Part shown: piece by piece, positions 1 to 5,020 of the stretch | Layout: each line of letters begins with the position of its first letter | How positions within the stretch are numbered: the stretch's first letter is position 1 | From: an uncultured Clostridia bacterium | GTDB lineage: Bacteria > Bacillota > Clostridia > Christensenellales > Maliibacteriaceae | Length of the DNA: 5,020 nt | Assembly (NCBI GenBank): GCA_934613185.1 | Contig: CAKTSO010000132.1 | Location: forward strand, 1 to 5,020 | Direction: 5' to 3' | The notes under the pieces: model-generated | The model's input: the letters and a program-made list of their open reading frames with translations, nothing else | Databases searched by the model: none | Told to the model about the DNA's origin: nothing | Translations under genes and position numbers: made by a program

Positions 1-50
1 CTGATAAGCAGCATAAGAATGGTAAGTGCGATTTCAATAGCAGATATCAC
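1..50 (-). CDS. N-terminus of an unidentified, probably membrane-anchored protein (partial)
   Basis: A leftward reading frame is open from 71 to the left edge. Two starts are possible. GTG at 50-48 has a strong Shine-Dalgarno (AAAGGGAG, 67-60) nine bases upstream and gives MISAIEIALTILMLLI. ATG at 71-69 adds MEREYRA but would sit only about 8 bases from the predicted transcript start and has no ribosome site. I prefer GTG. The visible 16 residues are almost all hydrophobic (one Glu), so they look like a transmembrane helix or signal anchor. The gene continues outside the window, so no family can be named. It is divergent from the oxidoreductase gene and has its own good promoter. That a real gene begins here is inferred from the promoter, ribosome site, open frame and hydrophobic pattern together; each is short and the frame is too brief for codon statistics. 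Confidence 0.5.
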   Translation of the reverse strand, partial: MISAIEIALTILMLLI

Positions 51-59
51 AGCACGATA

Positions 60-67
60 CTCCCTTT
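60..67 (-). promoter_or_regulatory. Shine-Dalgarno site of the leftward gene
   Basis: Minus-strand AAAGGGAG lies nine bases before the GTG at 50-48. It lies inside the frame of the upstream ATG (71-69), which is the main reason to prefer the GTG start. Confidence 0.5.
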
Positions 68-85
68 CCATTTGGATACTTGGCT

Positions 86-114
86 ATTATAGCACAGTAA
101 GTTCTTTGGCGCAA
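86..114 (-). promoter_or_regulatory. Leftward sigma-70/sigma-A type promoter with extended -10
   Basis: On the minus strand there is a perfect -10 box TATAAT (91-86) preceded by TG plus one base (94-92), the extended -10 motif. Seventeen bases further upstream is TTGCGC (114-109), matching the first three bases of the -35 consensus. Transcription would start near 79-80, leaving a short leader that contains the AAAGGGAG ribosome site of the leftward gene. No comparable promoter was found on the plus strand for the oxidoreductase gene. Confidence 0.65.
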
Positions 115-129
115 CAGTTTTTCGCCCTG

Positions 130-145
130 TTTTGCGCGCGCAAAA
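130..145. repeat. Perfect 16-bp palindrome in the divergent spacer (possible operator)
   Basis: TTTTGCGCGCGCAAAA is exactly its own reverse complement. It lies between the divergent leftward gene and the oxidoreductase gene, 15 bases upstream of the leftward -35 box and about 50 bases upstream of the oxidoreductase ribosome site. That position suits a dimeric regulator serving one or both genes. No regulator family is recognised, and in GC-rich DNA a GCGC-core palindrome can occur by chance. Confidence 0.35.
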
Positions 146-190
146 AGGATTTCGGCAGGCCTTCTCGAATGATACTTTAGGAACATTGCA

Positions 191-197
191 AAAGGAG
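191..197 (+). promoter_or_regulatory. Shine-Dalgarno site of the Gfo/Idh/MocA gene
   Basis: AAAGGAG ends 12 bases before ATG at 210 and 6 bases before an in-frame TTG at 204. The spacing favours TTG and the codon favours ATG; the two products differ by only two residues. The site rules out the much longer in-frame extension that would begin at a TTG at 132. Confidence 0.6.
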
Positions 198-209
198 CGT
201 AATTTGATC

Positions 210-1361
210 ATGGAACGAGTCATCCGCACGGCCGTCGTCGGCACGCGCTTTATGGGGCGCGCGCACGCGGCGGGCATCGACGATCTGAACCGTTATTTTC
301 ATCCCGGCGTCCGCGTGGAAAAGGCCGTGCTCTGCGGCGTCGACCCCGCGCACACCGAGCAGGCCGCAAAGGCGCTCGGCTTTTCGGAATTTTCGACGGA
401 CTATCAAAGCGTGCTTATGCGCGACGACATTGACGCGGTGCATATCTGCACGCCCGTGTCCGAGCATTTTTCGCAGGCGATGGCGGCGCTGCTTTGCAAA
501 AAGCACGTGTTTTGCGAAAAGCCGCTGACGGCGAGTTTGCAGGAGACGGAATCCCTCGCCTACGCCGCGGGCGAAAGCGGCGTCGTGCATCAAATCGGCA
601 CGAATTACCGTTTCCTTCCCGCCGTGATCTTATTAAAAAAGCTGATCGACGAGGATCGTCTCGGGCGGATCTATCACTTCCGCGGCGTCTACGCGCAGGA
701 TTGGGGCGAGGACGACGCGGCGCTTTCGTGGCGCTTTCAAAAAGAAAAGGCCGGCTCCGGCGCGCTGGGCGACATCGGCACGCACCTGGTCGACCTTGCG
801 CTTTATTTGTGCGGCGACGTCGAGCGCGTGGCCGCGACGATGCGCACGTTCCAAAAACAGCGCCCGATTTGTGACGGCAAGGGCGAAGGGATCGTGCAAA
901 GCGCCGCGGGGAGCGAACTGGGGACGGTCGACGTGGACGACGCGTTCTGCGCCTGCGCGGAATTCGCAAACGGCGCGATCGGCACGTTCGAAGCCAGCCG
1001 CTTCGCGACGGGCCATGCGAACGATCTTTCCTTCGAGATCGACGGCGAACGCGGCGCGGCGCGCTTTGATCTTTCCCGTTTGAACGAGCTTGCGTTTTTC
1101 GACGCGACGCTTCCGCGGCAGGAGCGCGGCTGGCGGACGATCCAGTGTACCGACGCGCTGCACCCCTACGGCGGACTTCGCTGGCCCGTCGGGCATCAGC
1201 TCGGCTGGGCGGATTCCTTCGCCAACGAGTTTTTCGCGTTTTATGCCGCCATCGCCCGCGGGGACAAATCCTCCCCCGACTTCGGCGATGCGCTGCGCAC
1301 CGCTCGCGTGATCGACGCAATCGAACGCGCGACCTATACGCTGGGCTTCGAGGAAGTCTGA
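210..1361 (+). CDS. Gfo/Idh/MocA-family NAD(P)-dependent oxidoreductase
   Basis: The 383-residue product has the two-domain layout of this cytosolic sugar/cyclitol dehydrogenase family. The N-terminal Rossmann fold opens with VVGTRFMGRAH (residues 9-19) and contains VHICTPVSEH (77-86) and the family hallmark CEKPL (102-106), whose Lys104 is expected to sit at the active site. The C-terminal domain carries GTNYRFLPA (130-138), WRF (174-176) and GSGALGDIGTHLVD (182-195), in which Asp188 and His192 match the usual catalytic/substrate residues. Length is normal (about 330-400). The dinucleotide fingerprint reads G-T-R-x-x-G, so the second glycine is Arg13; related FMG-type members also vary there. 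The substrate cannot be told from sequence; inositol-, glucose- or other polyol-type substrates are all possible. The gene is monocistronic in this window, convergent with the nucleoside-salvage operon and followed by a strong terminator, so a shared pathway with it is not implied. TTG at 204 is an alternative start. Confidence 0.93.
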   Translation: MERVIRTAVVGTRFMGRAHAAGIDDLNRYFHPGVRVEKAVLCGVDPAHTEQAAKALGFSEFSTDYQSVLMRDDIDAVHICTPVSEHFSQAMAALLCKKHVFCEKPLTASLQETESLAYAAGESGVVHQIGTNYRFLPAVILLKKLIDEDRLGRIYHFRGVYAQDWGEDDAALSWRFQKEKAGSGALGDIGTHLVDLALYLCGDVERVAATMRTFQKQRPICDGKGEGIVQSAAGSELGTVDVDDAFCACAEFANGAIGTFEASRFATGHANDLSFEIDGERGAARFDLSRLNELAFFDATLPRQERGWRTIQCTDALHPYGGLRWPVGHQLGWADSFANEFFAFYAAIARGDKSSPDFGDALRTARVIDAIERATYTLGFEEV

Positions 1362-1376
1362 CAAATCACGCAAAAC

Positions 1377-1422
1377 AAGTCCCGTCGTTCGGCCCGATTC
1401 GAGCCGTTCGACGGGACTTTTT
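1377..1422 (+). terminator. Intrinsic terminator between convergent genes, possibly bidirectional
   Basis: An 11-bp perfect stem (AAGTCCCGTCG at 1377-1387 with CGACGGGACTT at 1409-1419) is extended by a 2x2 T/T internal bulge and four more pairs (CGGC 1390-1393 with GCCG 1403-1406), enclosing a 9-base loop. On the plus strand it is followed by a T tract (1418-1422), ending the oxidoreductase transcript 16 bases past its stop. On the minus strand the hairpin is followed by CTTGTTTTG, a weaker T-rich tail, so it could also stop the four-gene operon arriving from the right. The remaining spacer to 1454 shows no gene. Confidence 0.85.
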
Positions 1423-1454
1423 GATTGTCAACCGTTTACAATGACGCGTTTTGA

Positions 1455-2054
1455 TTATAATTTGTCCACCGTCACGGGCGTGCCGAGCGTATTGGCGAGA
1501 ATATAGATCTTCGCCGCGTCTTCGATGTATTCGGCGCGAAGATACGCCTCGTCAAGGTCGCGCCCGACGGCCAGAACGCCGTGGTTTTCCAGCAAACAGC
1601 CGCCCTTTCCCGCAAGCACCGCCGCCGCGTTCTCGCCGACCGCGTCCGTGCCGGGGCGCGCGTATTTTGCGCAGGGCACGTCGCCGCCCAAAAAGAAGTG
1701 CATCTCAATGAGCGTCGCCGGGATCGGCCGATGCACGACGGCAAATACCGTGGCGTGCGGCGAATGCGTATGAAAGACCGCGCCCGTGTCGGGAAACGCG
1801 CGATAGACCGCAGCGTGCATCCGCCATTCGGACGAGGGCTGTTTTTTACCGCCCAGAATCGTTCCGTCAAGACGCATGGCGACGACGTCCTCCGGCCGCA
1901 TTGTCTCATAGCGCACGGATGTGGGCGTAATATACATGATGTTTTCCGCGCGGCAGTAGGCGCTCATGTTGCCGCTCGTCCCCGCGAAAAGCCCCGCGCG
2001 ATAGGCCTGCAATGATTTTTCGACGATCTGCCGCCGAAGAAATTCCCCGTTCAT
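1455..2054 (-). CDS. Class II (FucA-like, metal-dependent) aldolase, candidate 5-deoxyribulose-1-phosphate / methylthioribulose-1-phosphate aldolase
   Basis: This 199-residue protein belongs to the class II aldolase/adducin family. Visible features are the phosphate-binding GTSGN (25-29) and TPTS (43-46), catalytic Glu76 in PSSEWRMH, metal ligands His95 and His97 in HTHSPH, and the third ligand His158 in ENHG. It resembles E. coli L-fuculose-1-phosphate aldolase along most of its length but is about 16 residues shorter at the C-terminus, and Ile116 appears to replace the FucA catalytic Tyr113. In this operon it follows an MtnA-like isomerase, so the inferred reaction is cleavage of a 5-deoxy- or 5-methylthio-ribulose-1-phosphate to dihydroxyacetone phosphate and a C2 aldehyde. 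A methylthioribulose-phosphate dehydratase (MtnB) is the main alternative. The start is ATG 2054, six bases after GGGAGG; an upstream in-frame GTG (2072) overlaps the previous stop and is less likely. It is the last gene of the operon. Confidence 0.9.
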   Translation of the reverse strand: MNGEFLRRQIVEKSLQAYRAGLFAGTSGNMSAYCRAENIMYITPTSVRYETMRPEDVVAMRLDGTILGGKKQPSSEWRMHAAVYRAFPDTGAVFHTHSPHATVFAVVHRPIPATLIEMHFFLGGDVPCAKYARPGTDAVGENAAAVLAGKGGCLLENHGVLAVGRDLDEAYLRAEYIEDAAKIYILANTLGTPVTVDKL

Positions 2055-2060
2055 CGTCCG

Positions 2061-2066
2061 CCTCCC
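2061..2066 (-). promoter_or_regulatory. Shine-Dalgarno site of the class II aldolase
   Basis: Minus-strand GGGAGG lies six bases upstream of ATG 2054 and just after the isomerase stop codon (2071-2069). It would fall inside the coding sequence if the GTG at 2072 were the start, which decides for ATG 2054. Confidence 0.8.
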
Positions 2067-2068
2067 TG

Positions 2069-3133
2069 TCACAGGATCATTTCATACTCGCCCATCGTTC
2101 CCGCGTCGAAATATCGCTTCAGATCAAACGGCGAATAGACCCCGAGGTCGGTCACGATCCCGTCGATCAGTTTGGGCGGCGTGACGTCGAACGCGGGATA
2201 CCAGCCCTTGACGCCGTCGGCGGCAGTCTTGATGCCCATCGCCTGCAGGACGAACGCGGGATCGCGCATTTCGATCTTCACAGAGTCGACGGTTTCATGC
2301 GCGCGGTCGGGCGCGCCGGTCACATAGACGGGGACGCCGAATTCCCGCGCGCAGAGCGCGATTTGCATCGTGCCGATCTTGTTGACGACGTGGCCGTCAC
2401 AGCAGATGACGTCCGCCGCGCAGGTGAACGCGTCGATCTTCTCGGACTTCATATACCACGCGGGCATGTTGTCGGTGATGACGGTCACGTCGACGCCCAT
2501 GTCGCGTGCGACGGTCGCCGTCAGCCGCGCGCCCTGAAAATACGGGCGCGTCTCGGCGCAGACGAGCTTTATTTTTTTGCCGCGCAGCCGCGCGGTTTTC
2601 AGCATCTGCCCCACGATCGTCTCGGCAAAGCATTGAGTCAGGATCGTTCCGTCGTCGGGGAAAAGATCGACGAGATATTCCGCAATCTTCCCGATCTTGG
2701 CATAGCGAAGGTCGTTCGCCGCAACCGTATGCGCCACGATGGCCTCCGGCACATCTCGCCCTTCTTTCAAAGCCGCTTTGGCCTCGGCAAGACACCCGCC
2801 GGTGACCAGCTGCATTCTCGCGCGCGTCGTCGGACGGGCGTTCGAAATTGTCCGCGCCGCGTCTTCCAGATAGGCAATTTGCTCTTTTTCCGTTTTTTCC
2901 CTGCACTCCCACGCGGCAAGCGCCATGCCCATCGCCGCAGCGGTGAACGGCCCGGCCGACTGCGTCACCATGTCGGAGATCGCCTGCGCGACCTCTTCGT
3001 GCCGATGGCAGACGACGAACGACACTTGCCGCGGATAGACGCGGCGGTCTAAGATGCGCACGCTGCCCGATTCGTACCAGGCGATGTTCTCATATTGAAG
3101 CATGAAGGCAAGATCCCTGTCCTGTCGTTCCAT
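2069..3133 (-). CDS. mtnA: MtnA-like (eIF-2B alpha/MTR-1-P isomerase superfamily) aldose-1-phosphate isomerase
   Basis: The 354-residue protein matches the methylthioribose-1-phosphate isomerase family, which converts a 5-substituted ribose-1-phosphate to the ribulose-1-phosphate. Landmarks in order: LDRRVYP (28-34), NARPT (98-102), ILTQC (164-168) with the expected catalytic Cys168, ETRPYFQGARLTA (194-206), ITDNMPAW (219-226), AADVICCDGHVVNKIGT (239-255) with expected catalytic Asp241, and the C-terminal PAFDVTPPKLI motif. Length is typical. It is divergent, however: the phosphate-region RGAP(A)IG motif reads roughly TQSAGPFT (57-64), the usual THCN around the Cys is TQCF, and NGDVANK is DGHVVNK. 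Substrate may therefore differ from methylthioribose-1-phosphate, for example 5-deoxyribose-1-phosphate. Start ATG 3133 has AAGAGG about nine bases upstream and begins 13 bases after the deaminase stop; an internal Met11 (3103) is a weaker alternative. The aldolase start lies 14 bases beyond its stop. Confidence 0.88.
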   Translation of the reverse strand: MERQDRDLAFMLQYENIAWYESGSVRILDRRVYPRQVSFVVCHRHEEVAQAISDMVTQSAGPFTAAAMGMALAAWECREKTEKEQIAYLEDAARTISNARPTTRARMQLVTGGCLAEAKAALKEGRDVPEAIVAHTVAANDLRYAKIGKIAEYLVDLFPDDGTILTQCFAETIVGQMLKTARLRGKKIKLVCAETRPYFQGARLTATVARDMGVDVTVITDNMPAWYMKSEKIDAFTCAADVICCDGHVVNKIGTMQIALCAREFGVPVYVTGAPDRAHETVDSVKIEMRDPAFVLQAMGIKTAADGVKGWYPAFDVTPPKLIDGIVTDLGVYSPFDLKRYFDAGTMGEYEMIL

Positions 3134-3146
3134 TGTCTCATTCCTC

Positions 3147-4448
3147 TTATTCGTAAAGATACGCGGCGCTCTTTTTCGCCTCCGCCAAAATCTTTTCGCG
3201 GTCGACCGTCAAGAATTCCCCGTTTTCATAGAGGATCCTGCCGTCGACCATCGTCATGCACACGTCGCTCGACTGCGCGCTGTAGCACAAAAGCGCCGGT
3301 TCATCCAAATTGGGGAACAGATGCGGCGCGCAAAGGTCGATCGCGGCGATGTCCGCGCGCTTGCCGACTTCGAGCGTCCCCGTATCGGGGCGGCCCTGCA
3401 TCTTCGCGCCGTTTTCCGCCGCCATTTGCAGCGTCACGCGCGGCGGCATGATTTCGGCGTCGCAGGAAAATCCGTTGTGGATGACGCTTGCAAGGTGCAG
3501 CTCCTCGAGCATATTCAAATTGTTGTTGCTCGCCGCGCCGTCCGTCCCGAGCGCGACGTTCACGCCCGCATCCATCAGCTTTTGCACCGGACAGAAGCCG
3601 CTTCCGAGCTTCATGTTGCTCGTCGGGTTGTGCACGACGCTCGCGCCGCGCGCGGCAAGAAGCGCAATGTCCTCGTCCGTCAGCCGGACGCCGTGCGCCG
3701 CCGCCGTCGGAATCTGCAATACGCCCGTTTTTTCCAGCCACTCGGTCGGCGTGCAGCCGCGCCGCGCGATGCATTCTTCGTGTTCGCTCTTCGTCTCGCT
3801 CAGATGCACATGCATCCGCCCGCCGATCTTCGCGCAGTCCTCGGCATAGCCGCGCGCGAGATTTTCCGTGCAGGTGTACTCGGCATGGATCGAAAAATCG
3901 ACGAGAATGCGGCCGTGATCCGCGCCGTTCCAGCGGCGGTACAGTTCAAACGACTCCTTTGCGCGAGTGTTTTCTTTGTACGGTTCGCTTTCGTCGAACG
4001 ACTGCACGGGGCGGCCGATGTTGGCCTTGATCCCGGCCTCGATGCACGCCTCGATCGTCTCGTCGCACATGAAATACATGTCGGAAAAACTCGTCGTCCC
4101 GCAGGAAAGCATCTCCAGAATCGCCAGCGCGCTGCCGCGGCGAATGTCCTCGGGGCGCAGGCGATCCTCCGTCGGGAACATATGATCGAACAGCCAGCTT
4201 TGCAGCGGCAGGTCGCTCCCAAGCCCGCGCAGAAGCGTCATGGGGCTGTGGCAATGGCCGTTGACGAAGCCCGGGATGAGCAGTTTGTTTTGAAAATTCC
4301 GCCGCGCATAGTCCCGCACGTCCGCCGGCGCGGTTTTGGATACATAGCAGATCCTCTCGTCCTCCACGCCGAGATACGCGTCCTCAAAGACGCACAATTC
4401 GCCGTTTTCCTTCGTTAAAATATCCGCATGTTCAAAAAGCAGTTTCAT
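3147..4448 (-). CDS. mtaD: Amidohydrolase: 5'-methylthioadenosine / S-adenosylhomocysteine / 5'-deoxyadenosine deaminase
   Basis: This 433-residue cytosolic enzyme is a full-length member of the amidohydrolase superfamily MTA/SAH deaminase group, which hydrolyses the 6-amino group of 5'-substituted adenosines to give the inosine analogue and ammonia. Metal ligands are visible: His65 and His67 in NGHCHSPMTLLRG, His215 in HVHLSET, and Asp303 in LGTDGAASNNN. Glu218 and His252 (AAHGVRL) fit the residues that activate and orient the water. By spacing against Thermotoga TM0936, Trp85, Glu94, Arg146, Arg162 and His188 (HAEYT) match its adenosine-pocket residues; this alignment is from memory. The VVHNPTSNMKLGSG block (271-284) is diagnostic of the group and argues against guanine or cytosine deaminases. 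The start ATG overlaps the phosphorylase stop (ATGA), with GGAG eight bases upstream, implying translational coupling. Next to a phosphorylase of 6-oxopurine type, MTA or 5'-deoxyadenosine is a likelier substrate than SAH. Confidence 0.92.
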   Translation of the reverse strand: MKLLFEHADILTKENGELCVFEDAYLGVEDERICYVSKTAPADVRDYARRNFQNKLLIPGFVNGHCHSPMTLLRGLGSDLPLQSWLFDHMFPTEDRLRPEDIRRGSALAILEMLSCGTTSFSDMYFMCDETIEACIEAGIKANIGRPVQSFDESEPYKENTRAKESFELYRRWNGADHGRILVDFSIHAEYTCTENLARGYAEDCAKIGGRMHVHLSETKSEHEECIARRGCTPTEWLEKTGVLQIPTAAAHGVRLTDEDIALLAARGASVVHNPTSNMKLGSGFCPVQKLMDAGVNVALGTDGAASNNNLNMLEELHLASVIHNGFSCDAEIMPPRVTLQMAAENGAKMQGRPDTGTLEVGKRADIAAIDLCAPHLFPNLDEPALLCYSAQSSDVCMTMVDGRILYENGEFLTVDREKILAEAKKSAAYLYE

Positions 4449-5020
4449 TCGCCTGTCTCCGTCAGATCGATTTTGGAAATGATATCTTCGACGTAATTGC
4501 TGAAATGCGCCGCGATGCGCGCGCCCGTTTCGTCAACCTCTTCGTTGGAAAGCGGTCGGTCGAGCACGCCCGCCGCCATGTTCGTCATGACCGAAAGCCC
4601 CAAAAGCGGCATCGAGCAGTGCGCCGCGGTGAGCGCCTCCGTCACGGTGGACATGCCGACCGCGTCGCCGCCCAGAATGCGGATCGCGCGAATCTCGGCG
4701 GGCGTCTCGAACTGCGGCCCCGGCATGAAGAAATACACACCCTCGTGAACCGTCAGCGGACTTGTCTTTGCGCATTCGAGCGCCAGATGGCGCAGCGCGG
4801 GAGTGTACATTTTCGTCGTATCGAAAAAGCGCGGGCCGAATTCGTCGACGTTTTTCCCGCGAAGCGGGCTTGCGCCGTTGAATTTGATGTGATCGCGGAT
4901 GACCATAATGTCGCCGGGGCGATAATCCGTGTTGACCGCACCCGCCGCGTTCGTCACGATGCACGCGCGCACGCCGAGGAGCCGAAACAGGCGGATCGGC
5001 GCGGTAAGCTGCTCAAAATC
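4445..5020 (-). CDS. Purine nucleoside phosphorylase, trimeric PNP/MTAP family (partial, 5' end outside window)
   Basis: The last 191 residues are present; the frame stays open at the right edge, so roughly 80 N-terminal residues, including the phosphate-binding start, are missing. Clear family motifs are LFRLLGV, VTNAAGAVN, GDIMVIRDHIKFNG, FMPGPQFETPAEIRAIR and GGDAVGMSTVTEA. The enzyme would use phosphate to split a purine nucleoside into free base and ribose-1-phosphate. The Glu in FETPAE and the Asn in MTNMAAG (codon 4582-4580) lie exactly 42 residues apart, as Glu201 and Asn243 do in human PNP; Asn marks 6-oxopurines (inosine, guanosine), whereas MTA phosphorylase has Asp. The usual His of the L-S-H-x-E-V segment, which contacts the 5'-hydroxyl, is Asn here (codon 4546-4544). 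This suits a 5'-deoxy or 5'-methylthio inosine substrate, an inference. It is the first visible gene of the operon and its stop overlaps the deaminase start. Confidence 0.93.
   Translation of the reverse strand, partial: DFEQLTAPIRLFRLLGVRACIVTNAAGAVNTDYRPGDIMVIRDHIKFNGASPLRGKNVDEFGPRFFDTTKMYTPALRHLALECAKTSPLTVHEGVYFFMPGPQFETPAEIRAIRILGGDAVGMSTVTEALTAAHCSMPLLGLSVMTNMAAGVLDRPLSNEEVDETGARIAAHFSNYVEDIISKIDLTETGE

Larger units (their letters stand above)
1455..5020 (-). other. Four-gene leftward operon: phosphorylase, deaminase, isomerase, aldolase
   Basis: All four genes lie on the minus strand with junctions of a 4-base overlap, a 13-base gap and a 14-base gap to the chosen start, each with its own ribosome site and no terminator between them. 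The enzymes form a chemically continuous chain from a 5'-modified adenosine to dihydroxyacetone phosphate. The operon promoter and any further upstream genes are beyond the right edge; the hairpin at 1377-1422 is the likely end. Confidence 0.8.

Noticed and set aside
132..209. N-terminal extension of the oxidoreductase from an in-frame TTG at 132
   Set aside because: The extra residues have no family counterpart, the region contains the palindrome and the real ribosome site, and the Rossmann fold begins right after the ATG at 210.
415..1373. Minus-strand open frames opposite the Gfo/Idh/MocA gene
   Set aside because: They are Arg-rich shadow translations lying over conserved dehydrogenase motifs; one also runs over the gene's stop codon without any supporting signal.
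1435..1461. Plus-strand TTTACA and TATAAT resembling a promoter antisense to the aldolase
   Set aside because: The spacing is 15 bp, shorter than usual, and the TATAAT is partly the aldolase's last Leu codon and stop (TTATAA on the minus strand). It is more likely chance in an AT-rich spacer.
2012..3052. Long plus-strand open frame (346 codons) opposite the isomerase gene
   Set aside because: It is antisense to a gene with clear family motifs, its translation is an Arg/His/Ala/Val-rich string with no recognisable domain, and GC-rich codon use routinely keeps the opposite strand free of stops.
3102..4418. Long plus-strand open frame (438 codons) opposite the deaminase gene
   Set aside because: Same reason: it mirrors a well-supported amidohydrolase, has no family motif, and starts without a convincing ribosome site.
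1455..5020. Canonical methionine salvage pathway (mtnK-A-B-C-D)
   Set aside because: No kinase, enolase/phosphatase or acireductone dioxygenase gene is visible, and the class II protein keeps the FucA-type Glu76. The dehydratase reading is kept only as an alternative.
1..5020. CRISPR arrays, tRNA/rRNA genes, insertion sequences, riboswitches
   Set aside because: No spaced direct repeats, cloverleaf, transposase or terminal inverted repeats were seen; the spacers are too short for a sizeable riboswitch other than the divergent one, which shows no known fold.

Overview
The window is GC-rich inside its genes and AT-richer between them. It has strong Shine-Dalgarno sites (AAAGGAG, GGGAGG, AAGAGG), tightly packed genes and an intrinsic terminator. 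Protein matches recalled from memory fit a GC-rich anaerobic Firmicute (Clostridia-like), but this taxonomic guess was not tested by any search.

Layout, left to right. (1) Positions 1-71 hold the start of a leftward gene that leaves the window; its visible N-terminus looks like a membrane segment, and an extended -10 promoter at 86-114 drives it. (2) The divergent spacer to about 203 contains a perfect 16-bp palindrome (130-145). (3) A rightward Gfo/Idh/MocA-family NAD(P)-dependent oxidoreductase (210-1361) stands alone. (4) A strong hairpin terminator (1377-1422) lies between convergent transcription units and may serve both. (5) From the right edge back to 1455 runs a leftward four-gene operon: a trimeric-type purine nucleoside phosphorylase (partial, open at the window end), an MTA/SAH/5'-deoxyadenosine deaminase-like amidohydrolase, an MtnA-like sugar-1-phosphate isomerase, and a FucA-like class II aldolase. 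The first two genes overlap by ATGA; the next gaps are 13 and 14 bases.

Read together, the four enzymes make a plausible complete route for the dead-end 5'-deoxynucleosides left by S-adenosylmethionine use, 5'-methylthioadenosine (MTA) and/or 5'-deoxyadenosine. The deaminase would turn the adenosine into the inosine form. The phosphorylase would release hypoxanthine and a 5-substituted ribose-1-phosphate. The isomerase would make the ribulose-1-phosphate. The aldolase would cut it to dihydroxyacetone phosphate plus a C2 aldehyde (methylthioacetaldehyde or acetaldehyde). This resembles the described 'DHAP shunt' / 5-deoxyribose salvage, but with a deamination-first entry and no need for the sugar kinase MtnK. 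Residue details support it: the phosphorylase has the 6-oxopurine Glu/Asn pair yet has Asn where ordinary PNPs have the His that contacts the 5'-hydroxyl. The isomerase and aldolase also depart from the textbook MtnA and FucA active sites, so the exact substrate is open.
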